A model generated the notes under the pieces. That model saw only the letters and a list, made by a program, of their open reading frames with translations, was not told the origin of the DNA and did not search any database. A stretch of 64,000 nucleotides of DNA, taken from Saccharopolyspora ipomoeae. GTDB taxonomy: Bacteria > Actinomycetota > Actinomycetes > Mycobacteriales > Pseudonocardiaceae. The position numbers and the translations under genes were made by a program. Shown one piece after another: positions 8,308 through 64,000 of the stretch. Each line of letters opens with the position of its first letter. The first letter of the stretch is position 1. The stretch lies in contig NZ_JASAOF010000027.1 of NCBI RefSeq assembly GCF_029952525.1, positions 24,123 to 88,122 on the forward strand, written 5' to 3'.

Positions 8308-9687
8308 ATGAGCTCGACCCAAGGGCCGATCCTGTTCGTCAGCCTCCCCGAGGCCGGCCTGCTCAACCCGCTGCTGGTGCTCGTCGAGGAGCTGTCGCGC
8401 CGGGGCGTGCCGGACCTGTGGTTCGTCGCCGACGAGAAGGCGCGCTCCGGTGTGGAAGCGGCCGAGGTCGGGTCACCGATCGAGTTCCTCTCCCTCGGAG
8501 ACGTGACGCCGGAGATGTCGTCGGTGACCTGGCCCGACGAGGTCTACCGCCGGGTCACCCAGTCCTCGCGGTTCAAGGCCCACCGCGCCGTGATCGAGCA
8601 GACCCACCGGCCCGAGCAGCGGGTGCCGAAGTACCGGGCGCTGGAAGAGGCCGTGGCGAAGGTCCAGCCGGCGCTGATGGTCATCGACTGCATGTGCCAG
8701 TTCGGGCACGAGCTGGCCATCACCGAGAAGATCCCGTTCGTGCTCAGCGACACCTTCGTGCCCAGCTACCTCTACACCTCGGCCGTGCCGATCGGGAAGT
8801 CCTACACGCCACCGGACTTCCCCGCGCCGAACTCCGGTCTGCCGCTGAAGATGAACGTGCGCCAGCGGCTCGCGAACCGGCTGTTCCGCTGGCGCACGCT
8901 GAGCCTGGCGTTCTCCTCGATGATGAAGGAGCGCAACGCCCGCGACACCGAGGTCCGCGCCGAGCTCGGCATCGACCCGGCCGCCTACGGCCAGTTCACG
9001 CGCGTCGAGGCCGCCGAGATGGTGCTGTGCTACGCGGTCCCGGAGATGGACTACCCGTTCGAGCTCCCCGACGGGCTGCGCACCGTGGGCGCGATGGTGC
9101 CGCCGCTGCCGCAGGCGCCCGCCGACGAGCTCACCCGGTGGCTGGACGAGCGGAAGTCCGTGATCTACACCGGTTTCGGCACGATCACCCGGCTCACCGC
9201 CGGGCAGGTCCGGTCGTTCGTCGAGGTCGTCCGGCGGTTGGAGGGGCAGCACGACGTGCTGTGGAAGCTGCCCGAGGACCAGCAGGAGTGGCTCCCGGAG
9301 GAGCTGCCCGGCAACCTGCGCATCGAGTCGTGGGTGCCGTCGCAGCTGGACGTGCTCGCGCACCCGAACGTGACGCTGTTCTTCACCCACGGCGGCGGCA
9401 ACGCCTACACCGAGGGCGTGCACTTCGGCAAGCCGATGGTGATGCGGCCGCTGTGGGTCGACTGCTACGACCAGGCGGTGCGCGGCCACGACGTCGGCGT
9501 CAGCCTCACCCTCGACAAGCCGCGCGACATGGACCCCGACGACGTCCTGGACAAGCTCACCCGAGTGCTCGGCGACCCGTCGTTCCGGCAGCGCGCCGAA
9601 GAGCTCTCCGCGCTCCAGCGCACCGCCGGGGGCCGCACCACCGCGGCCGACCTGATCCTCGATCTGCCCGCGCTCGCAGGGAAGTGA
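8308..9687 (+). CDS. UGT-like (GT1) glycosyltransferase, probable polyene macrolide sugar transferase
   Basis: 459 aa. It would transfer a nucleotide-activated sugar to a macrolide hydroxyl in the cytoplasm. The N-terminal acceptor domain starts PILFVSLPEAGLLNPLL. The C-terminal donor domain holds the signature FFTHGGGNAYTEGV (358-371), with G-K-P-M-V-M-R-P and D385/D388-Q after it, and SWVPSQLDVLAHPN just before; this is the GT-B family 1 nucleotide-sugar pocket. Polyene clusters carry one such UGT-like enzyme (NysDI, AmphDI, FscMI) that adds mycosamine, and length and position next to a P450 and ferredoxin fit that. No deoxysugar synthesis genes are in the window, so the sugar is an inference. 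A GAGAGG ribosome-binding site precedes the ATG; the gap to the chorismatase is 28 bp. Confidence 0.85.
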   Translation: MSSTQGPILFVSLPEAGLLNPLLVLVEELSRRGVPDLWFVADEKARSGVEAAEVGSPIEFLSLGDVTPEMSSVTWPDEVYRRVTQSSRFKAHRAVIEQTHRPEQRVPKYRALEEAVAKVQPALMVIDCMCQFGHELAITEKIPFVLSDTFVPSYLYTSAVPIGKSYTPPDFPAPNSGLPLKMNVRQRLANRLFRWRTLSLAFSSMMKERNARDTEVRAELGIDPAAYGQFTRVEAAEMVLCYAVPEMDYPFELPDGLRTVGAMVPPLPQAPADELTRWLDERKSVIYTGFGTITRLTAGQVRSFVEVVRRLEGQHDVLWKLPEDQQEWLPEELPGNLRIESWVPSQLDVLAHPNVTLFFTHGGGNAYTEGVHFGKPMVMRPLWVDCYDQAVRGHDVGVSLTLDKPRDMDPDDVLDKLTRVLGDPSFRQRAEELSALQRTAGGRTTAADLILDLPALAGK

Positions 9688-9692
9688 ACCGC

Positions 9693-10868
9693 GTGACCAA
9701 CACCGAAGAGCAGCCCGTCCCGTTCATGCTGCGCAGGCCGGGCGTGTCGTTCCCGCCGCCCGAGTACGCCGAGTTCCGGCAGCGGCAGGGCCTGATCCGC
9801 GCGGCGCTGCCCACCGGCGACACGGTCTGGCTGGTGACCCGGCACGAGGACGTGCGGGAGGTCCTCACCGATCCGCGGATCAGCTCGAACCCGGCGCACG
9901 AGGGCTTCCCCGCGCCCGGCCGCACCGGCGGGGTGCCGGCCGCCAGCGAGATCCCCGGCTGGTTCGTGGCGCTCGACCCTCCGGACCACGGCAAGTTCCG
10001 CAAGCAGCTGCTGCCCGAGTTCACCGTGCGCCGCATCCGGGCGCTGCGGCCGGCGATCGAGTCCATCGTGGACGAGTCGATCGACGCGATGCTGGCCCGC
10101 GGCAACAGCGCCGACCTCGTCGAGGACTTCTCGCTGTCGGTGCCGTCGCTGGTCATCTCGGCGCTGCTGGGCGTGCCGAAGGTCGATCGCGCGTTCTTCG
10201 AGGCCAAGACCAAGATCCTGGTGACGATCAACTCGACCGACGAGCAGCGCGACGAGGCCAGCAAGCAGATCCTGCGCTACCTCAACCGGCTCATCGCGAT
10301 CAAGCGGAAGCGCCCCGGCGACGACCTGCTCAGCAAGCTCAGCGCAGGCGACGGCATGTCCGTGCAGGAGCTCTCCGGCGTGGCGATGCTGCTGCTCATC
10401 GCCGGGCACGAGACCACCGCGAACAACATCTCGCTGGGCGTGCTGACGCTGCTCTCGCACCCGGAGTGGATCAACGATCCGCGGGTCGTCGAGGAGCTGC
10501 TGCGCTACTACTCGGTCGCCGACATGGTGGCGCTGCGGGTCGCCACCGACGACGTCGAGATCGGCGGGCAGCTGATCAAGGCGGGCGAGGGCGTGGTGCC
10601 GCTGGTCGCCGGCGCCAACCACGACTCGACGGTCTTCGAACGGCCCGACGAGTTCGACCCCACTCGCTCCGCGCAGGGCCACGTCGCGTTCGGCTACGGC
10701 GTGCACCAGTGCCTCGGGCAGAACCTCGTCCGGCTGGAGATGGAGGTCGCCTACTCCAAGCTGTTCGAGCGCATCCCGACGCTGGAAGTGGCCGTGCCGA
10801 TGTCGGAACTGCCGTTCAAGTACGACGGGATCCTCTTCGGGCTGCACGCGCTGCCCGTGCGCTGGTGA
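9693..10868 (+). CDS. Cytochrome P450 (bacterial class I), macrolide tailoring
   Basis: 391 aa from the GTG at 9693. It is a heme monooxygenase with the I-helix oxygen-binding motif AGHETT (237-242), ExxR at E268-R271 and the heme loop FGYGVHQCLG with ligand C340. The ALDPPDHGKFRK segment near 93-104 is the usual substrate-side C-helix region. An in-frame GTG at 9684 overlaps the glycosyltransferase stop but leaves no room for a ribosome-binding site; AGGGA at 9678-9682 is well spaced for 9693. Context is glycosyltransferase before and ferredoxin after, the same trio as in nystatin, amphotericin and candicidin clusters, where the P450 oxidises an exocyclic methyl to a carboxylate. A different hydroxylation or epoxidation is equally possible from sequence alone. 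Confidence 0.9.
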   Translation: MTNTEEQPVPFMLRRPGVSFPPPEYAEFRQRQGLIRAALPTGDTVWLVTRHEDVREVLTDPRISSNPAHEGFPAPGRTGGVPAASEIPGWFVALDPPDHGKFRKQLLPEFTVRRIRALRPAIESIVDESIDAMLARGNSADLVEDFSLSVPSLVISALLGVPKVDRAFFEAKTKILVTINSTDEQRDEASKQILRYLNRLIAIKRKRPGDDLLSKLSAGDGMSVQELSGVAMLLLIAGHETTANNISLGVLTLLSHPEWINDPRVVEELLRYYSVADMVALRVATDDVEIGGQLIKAGEGVVPLVAGANHDSTVFERPDEFDPTRSAQGHVAFGYGVHQCLGQNLVRLEMEVAYSKLFERIPTLEVAVPMSELPFKYDGILFGLHALPVRW

Positions 10869-10905
10869 CCCGATCCCCTCCCGCTCCCGGAAAGGTGAAA
10901 CAAGC

Positions 10906-11100
10906 ATGACCCAGATCGTCGTGGACACCGAGAAGTGCGTCGGCGCGGCGCAGTGCGTGCTCTCGGCCCCGGACCTGTTCGACCAGGACGACGACGGCTT
11001 CGTCCTCGTCCTGGAGGAGAACCCGGCGGGCGAGCTCGCCCGATCGGCCACCACGGCCGCCACCCTCTGCCCCTCCCAAGCCATCACGGTCCAGGACTGA
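10906..11100 (+). CDS. 3Fe-4S ferredoxin, electron donor to the P450
   Basis: 64 aa. It is a small actinobacterial ferredoxin with three cysteines in the 3Fe-4S arrangement: C11, C17 (CVGAAQC) and C55 (LCPSQA). The fourth ligand position of a 4Fe-4S centre is filled by alanine. It carries electrons from a ferredoxin reductase, not encoded here, to the P450 immediately upstream. A GAAAGG ribosome-binding site precedes the ATG, 37 bp after the P450 stop. It is the last gene of the plus-strand operon; a 13-bp hairpin follows about 270 bp downstream. Confidence 0.92.
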   Translation: MTQIVVDTEKCVGAAQCVLSAPDLFDQDDDGFVLVLEENPAGELARSATTAATLCPSQAITVQD

Positions 11101-11181
11101 CCCCGGGACCGAACCACGAGCCCGACCCCGGCCCGCGCGCAAAACCCAACCTCAGTCCGCAAGGCCACGCCGCGAGGTCCC

Positions 11182-11263
11182 GGGTGACGCGATTTCAATG
11201 GAAATCCGGTCCCCGATTTCAATGGAAATCAGGAGTCCGACTTCCATTGAAATCGCGTCACCC
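11182..11263. repeat. REP-like cluster of GATTTCAATGGAAATC palindromes
   Basis: The 16-base near-palindrome GATTTCAATGGAAATC occurs at 11191-11206 and 11215-11230, and once inverted with one change at 11239-11254. The outer copies lie in a larger perfect 22-bp inverted repeat (11182-11203 against 11242-11263). The block sits in the gene-free space after the ferredoxin gene, between convergent operons, and is visibly poorer in GC than its surroundings. It resembles a REP or BIME unit: it could stop transcription, protect 3' ends or be a small non-autonomous mobile repeat. Confidence 0.7.
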
Positions 11264-11365
11264 CTGGCGATGAGCTCCTGGCCGTCGAGGTGCTCACCGG
11301 AGCGTCGCCGGCGCGCGACGCTCGTCCCCTGCCGGTCACGAGCACCCGAGGCGACCAGGCCTGAA

Positions 11366-11397
11366 GATGCCCCGCACCACACCAGGTGCGGGGCATC
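11366..11397. terminator. Perfect 13-bp stem-loop, probable bidirectional terminator
   Basis: GATGCCCCGCACC (11366-11378) pairs perfectly with 11385-11397 across the loop ACACCA. There is no U-tract, which is common for actinobacterial terminators. Its place between the ferredoxin gene (plus) and the PKS gene (minus) suits termination of the plus-strand operon. Confidence 0.65.
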
Positions 11398-11489
11398 CTG
11401 CTGTGCGCACCGCCCCACCGCCAATCCGGAGCCGTGGACTGCGTGAATCCGGTCCGGGTGCCCGGGCTCGGGTCGTGCGGGGTGAGGCA

Positions 11490-11563
11490 GGGGACAGTTT
11501 TAGCCATAATTGTCCGGACAAAAGGGACATTGATCATGGGTGATTATGGCTAAAACTGTCCCC
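11490..11563. mobile_element. 74-bp MITE-like element with perfect 21-bp terminal inverted repeats
   Basis: The arms at 11490-11510 and 11543-11563 are exact reverse complements over 21 bp (outer end GGGGACAG, inner end CCATAAT). They enclose 32 bp that include the palindromes TGTCCGGACA (11511-11520) and TGATCA (11531-11536). The element is AT-rich for this window and encodes nothing. Long perfect terminal repeats around a tiny core suggest a miniature inverted-repeat element; a protein-binding dyad or transcription terminator is the alternative. No flanking target-site duplication is obvious. Confidence 0.55.
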
Positions 11564-11617
11564 ACCCGAGTCTCCGACCACAGAGATGAGATGAGGTCGG
11601 GACCGAGATCGGGGTCG

Positions 11618-11658
11618 GGATTGCGGACGCGATCGGGAGTTGATCGCGTCCGCAATCC
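11618..11658 (-). terminator. Perfect 17-bp stem-loop, terminator of the PKS operon
   Basis: Bases 11618-11634 (GGATTGCGGACGCGATC) pair perfectly with 11642-11658, leaving a 7-base loop. It lies about 125 bp beyond the stop codon of the six-module PKS gene in the direction of that operon. No T-run follows on the minus strand. Stem strength and place make it the likely end of the PKS transcript. Confidence 0.7.
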
Positions 11659-11693
11659 GGGTTGCTCGGAGGGCTCGGGACCCGGAGCGGGGA

Positions 11694-11749
11694 CCGGGCT
11701 CTGGGGACCGGGGCCTGGCGGCCGGGCTCTGGGGACCGGGCCCTGGCGG
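11694..11749. repeat. 28-bp tandem duplication
   Basis: Two adjacent 28-bp units (11694-11721 and 11722-11749) starting CCGGGCTCTGGGGACCGGG differ at one base. They lie in a G-rich, low-complexity tract just after the PKS stop codon. No coding function is apparent; replication slippage is the simplest origin. Confidence 0.75.
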
Positions 11750-11782
11750 CAGGCGGGAGCAGGGGTCTGGGGGCGGGGCTGG

Positions 11783-42148
<30,366 letters not shown>

Positions 42149-42173
42149 CGGTTTCCTTTGATCGCCGGGTCTT

Positions 42174-61013
<18,840 letters not shown>

Positions 61014-61022
61014 GTTTCAGCC

Positions 61023-64000
61023 TCACGCTTCCCGTGCGGCGTCGTCGGGTGCGCTCGCACCCTCCAGCGCCATCGTGATCAGGTCTTCTGCGCCCATCTC
61101 GTCGATGTCGTCGCCGACACCGGTGTCGCTCTCGACCGGCGCGCTCACCCCGCCCAGTTCCAGCAGCGCGTCGAGCAGTCCCGCGTCGCGCAGCCGGTGC
61201 AGCGGGACACCGGCCAGGACGTCGCGGACGCGGTTCTCGGTGAGCGCTTCCGCGTCCTCGTCCACCGGCGCGAGTTCGGCGCTGAGGTGCTCGGCGAGCG
61301 CGGTGACGCTGGGGTGGTCGAAGGCCAGCGTCGCGGACAACCGCAGTCCGGTCGCTCTGCTCAGCGAGTTGCGGAGCTCCACGGCGGTCAGCGAGTCGAA
61401 GCCGAGGTCGGTGAAACCCGCTGCGGTGTCGACGGATTCGGCGTCGGAGTGGCCGAGGACGGCGGCGGCGTGCGAGCGCACCAGGTCGACGAGCAGCGCC
61501 GCGCGGTCGGTCTCGGAGGCCGCGCGCAGCCGGTCCGGCAGCACCGGCCCGGCCGGGGCCGTCGCGCGGCGGTGGCCCGGCCGGACCAGGTCGGCGAACA
61601 CCCGGGGCACGACAGCGCCGGAGTCGCGCAGCGCCTGGGCTTCCAGGCGCATCGGAACCAGCACGGGGGTGCTGCGCGCGCAAGCCGCGTCGAACAGCCG
61701 CAGCCCGTGCTCGGCGGTGAGCGCGCCGACGCCGTTGCGGGCGGTGCGCTGCCGCGCCGCGTCGTCGAGCTCGCCGGCCATGCCGTCCGACCACAGGCCC
61801 CAGGCCAGCGACTGGCCGGGGAGGCCGCGTGCCCTGCGGTGCTGGATCAGGGCGTCCAGGCAGGCGTTGGCGGCCGAGTAGTTGCCCTGCCCGGGACCGC
61901 CGATCGCTCCGGCCGCCGAGGAGAACGTCACGAACGCCGACAGCGGGAGGTCGGTGGTGAGCTCGTGCAGGTGCAGGGCGGCGTCGACCTTGGGCCGCAG
62001 CACGGATTCGACCTGCTCGCCGGTCAGGGTCTCCAGGACGCCGTCGTCGATCACGCCCGCCAGGTGCACGACACCGGTCAGGGGGTGCTCGACGGGGATG
62101 CCGTCGAGCAGCGCGGCCAGCGCGTCGCGGTCGGCGACGTCGCAGGCGGCGAACTCGACCTCGGCGCCCAGGTCTTCCAGTTCGGCGCGCAGGGCGGGGT
62201 CGCCGCCGCGGCTGGTGAGCAGGAGGTGGCGGACGCCGTGGTCGGTGATGAGGTGGCGGCTGAACAGCCGGCCGAGCCTGCCGCTCGCGCCGGTGACCAG
62301 CACGGTTCCGCCGGGGTCGAAGGTCGTGGCGGGTGCGCCCGGGTCGTCGGTCGCGCGGGCGAGCCGCGCGGCGTGGTAGCGGCCGTCGCGCACCGCGACC
62401 TGGGGTTCTCCGGTGGCCAGGACCGCGTGGGCGTCCAGGTCCCCGTCGACGTCGGCGAGCACGATCCGGCCGGGGTGCTCGGCTTGCGCCGAGCGCACCA
62501 GCCCCCACACCGCCGCGCCCGCCAGGTCGGTGATGTCTTCGCCGGCGACCGCGACCGCCTGACGGGTGGTCACGAGCAGCGTCGTGTCGGTGTCGCGGGC
62601 GAGGAAGTCGCGGAGCCGGTCCAGGACTCGCAGCACCTCGGCGCGGATTCCGGGCGGGTCGGCAGCCGGTGTCGTGTGCAGAACCTCGGCGTCGCGCTCG
62701 GGGCAGGTCCCCGGAGTCACCGGGGTCCACCGCAGCGCGAACAGGTCCTCCGGTCCCGGACCTGCGAGCTGTTGGGCCGTGACGGGGCGGGTGACCAGGG
62801 ACTCGATGGAGGCCACCGGAACGCCCGTGCCGTCGGCCAGCTCCAGCGTCATGCCGTCGCCGTCGCGGGTCACGCGGACCCGGACGGCGGTGGCGCCGGG
62901 GGTGTGCACCGACACGCCCTGCCAGGAGAACGGGAGCGCGGTCTCGGTGGGGTCGGCGGCGTGCAGGCAGGAGTCCAGCAGCGCCGGGTGCAGGGCGAAG
63001 CCGTCGGTGGTCTCCGGAAGCCGGACCTCGGCGAACACCTCGTCGCCGCGCCTCCAGGCGGCGCGCAGGTTCTGGAACAGGGGGCCGTAGTCGAGTCCGA
63101 GCTCGGCGAGGCGGGCGTAACGGGCCTCGACGTCGACCGGTTCGGCGTTCGACGGCGGCCACTCCGCCGCCGTCCAGGTCGTCCCCCGCCGCTGCGCGGC
63201 GAGCGCGCCTGCGGCGTGCTCGGTCCACTCGGCGGTTCCTGACGGGCGGCCGTGGATCGTCACGGAGCGACGGCCGTCGCCGTCCTCGGCTCCCACGCGC
63301 ACCTGGAGGTCCGCGCCGCCCTGCTCGGGCAGCACCAGCGGTGCCGCGAGGGTCAGCTCCTCGACGCCGTCGCAGCCGAGCTCATCGGCCGCGCGCAGCG
63401 CCACGTCCAGGAACGCGGTCCCGGGCAGCAGGACTCGTCCCATGACCGCGTGGTCGCCGAGCCACGGGTGCTCGTCGAGCGACACCCGGCCGCTGAGCAG
63501 GAACTCCCCGGATCCGGCCAGTTCCGCAGCCGCCCCCAGCAGCGGGTGCCCGACGGACGCGAGCCCGAGCCGGGACACGTCGCCGGTGCGCTGGGTCGGG
63601 GTCGCCCAGAACCACTGGTGCTGGAACGGATAGGTCGGCAGGTCCACCCGGCGCGCCCCGGTCCCGGCGAACAGCCCGTCCCAGCCCACGTCGACACCGG
63701 CGACGTGCAACCCGGCCAGCGCCTTGATCAGGCACACCCGCTCGTCCTGGTCCTTGCGCTGCACCGGAACGACCACCGCCGCGTCCGGAGCCTGCTCGCC
63801 GACCAGCGCCGACAGCACCCCGTCCGGCCCGACCTCCAGGAACGCCGACACGCCGGACGCGGCCAGCTGAGCGACCACGTCCCCGAACCGCACGGCCTCC
63901 CGCACGTGCCGCACCCAGAACTCGGGGCTGGTCACGTCCCCGGAAGCCGCGATCGGAATCCGAGGCTCGCGGAACACCAACCCGCTGATCGCTTCCCGGA
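61023..64000 (-). CDS. Type I modular PKS, C-terminal part (AT end-DH-KR-ACP-docking), truncated by the window
   Basis: About 990 codons are visible; the start lies beyond position 64000. The fragment opens in the last third of an AT (FREPRIPIAASGDVTSPEFW), so its extender signature cannot be read. DH has histidine at 63450-63452 (DHAVMGRVLLPG) and aspartate at 62973-62975 (HPALLDS). KR has GASGRLG, V-I-D-D (B-type) and tyrosine at 61878-61880 (GQGNYSAAN). ACP serine is at 61392-61394 (LGFDSLTAVEL). A docking tail follows (VPLHRLRDAGLLDALLELGG, then DIDEMGAEDLI). TGA at 61023-61025 lies 9 bp before the next PKS start. Predicted outcome of this module: a trans double bond, passed to module A of the next protein. 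Confidence 0.93.
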   Translation of the reverse strand, partial: REAISGLVFREPRIPIAASGDVTSPEFWVRHVREAVRFGDVVAQLAASGVSAFLEVGPDGVLSALVGEQAPDAAVVVPVQRKDQDERVCLIKALAGLHVAGVDVGWDGLFAGTGARRVDLPTYPFQHQWFWATPTQRTGDVSRLGLASVGHPLLGAAAELAGSGEFLLSGRVSLDEHPWLGDHAVMGRVLLPGTAFLDVALRAADELGCDGVEELTLAAPLVLPEQGGADLQVRVGAEDGDGRRSVTIHGRPSGTAEWTEHAAGALAAQRRGTTWTAAEWPPSNAEPVDVEARYARLAELGLDYGPLFQNLRAAWRRGDEVFAEVRLPETTDGFALHPALLDSCLHAADPTETALPFSWQGVSVHTPGATAVRVRVTRDGDGMTLELADGTGVPVASIESLVTRPVTAQQLAGPGPEDLFALRWTPVTPGTCPERDAEVLHTTPAADPPGIRAEVLRVLDRLRDFLARDTDTTLLVTTRQAVAVAGEDITDLAGAAVWGLVRSAQAEHPGRIVLADVDGDLDAHAVLATGEPQVAVRDGRYHAARLARATDDPGAPATTFDPGGTVLVTGASGRLGRLFSRHLITDHGVRHLLLTSRGGDPALRAELEDLGAEVEFAACDVADRDALAALLDGIPVEHPLTGVVHLAGVIDDGVLETLTGEQVESVLRPKVDAALHLHELTTDLPLSAFVTFSSAAGAIGGPGQGNYSAANACLDALIQHRRARGLPGQSLAWGLWSDGMAGELDDAARQRTARNGVGALTAEHGLRLFDAACARSTPVLVPMRLEAQALRDSGAVVPRVFADLVRPGHRRATAPAGPVLPDRLRAASETDRAALLVDLVRSHAAAVLGHSDAESVDTAAGFTDLGFDSLTAVELRNSLSRATGLRLSATLAFDHPSVTALAEHLSAELAPVDEDAEALTENRVRDVLAGVPLHRLRDAGLLDALLELGGVSAPVESDTGVGDDIDEMGAEDLITMALEGASAPDDAAREA

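Noticed and set aside
11229..11537. Short open frames in the convergent region
   Set aside because: They run through palindromes and hairpins, lack ribosome-binding sites and resemble no protein family.

Overview
The window is GC-rich, uses GTG as well as ATG starts, and codes densely on both strands. This is typical of an actinomycete; the sequence does not fix the genus. It covers one edge and the middle of a large modular type I polyketide synthase (PKS) cluster. The combination of six consecutive KS-AT-DH-KR-ACP modules in one protein, a UGT-like glycosyltransferase, a P450 and a 3Fe-4S ferredoxin is the hallmark of a glycosylated polyene macrolide of the amphotericin/candicidin type.

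Layout. (1) 1-2271, minus strand: a type I DAHP synthase followed by a cobalt-type nitrile hydratase whose beta subunit is encoded as two separate half-genes. (2) 2272-2833: a divergent intergenic region. (3) 2834-11100, plus strand: a compact operon encoding a single-chain acyl-CoA carboxylase, a chorismatase, a glycosyltransferase, a cytochrome P450 and a ferredoxin. (4) 11101-11782: a gene-free convergent region holding two strong hairpins, a REP-like repeat cluster, a 74-bp MITE-like element and a 28-bp tandem duplication. (5) 11783-64000, minus strand: three tandem PKS genes read right to left, namely a partial PKS (61023 to the window end), a four-module PKS (42174-61013) and a six-module, 10,121-aa PKS (11783-42148).

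How the genes may work together. DAHP synthase and chorismatase would push carbon through chorismate to a ring acid, probably 3-hydroxybenzoate, to prime the PKS. The carboxylase would supply malonyl-CoA or methylmalonyl-CoA. The visible assembly line predicts a diene (last module of the partial PKS plus module A), then a hydroxylated stretch with one methyl and one methyl- or ethyl-derived branch (modules B-D), then a conjugated hexaene (six-module PKS). No loading module and no thioesterase is present, so PKS genes lie beyond at least the right edge and others must exist elsewhere. Glycosyltransferase, P450 and ferredoxin would tailor the ring as in nystatin or candicidin pathways. The role of the nitrile hydratase is unknown.

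The least expected structure is a family of short palindromic or direct repeats lying in frame inside the same surface loop of six acyltransferase domains and, as a 24-bp triplet repeat, in one KS-AT linker. There are also long near-identical blocks shared between modules and between PKS genes, which point to gene conversion.
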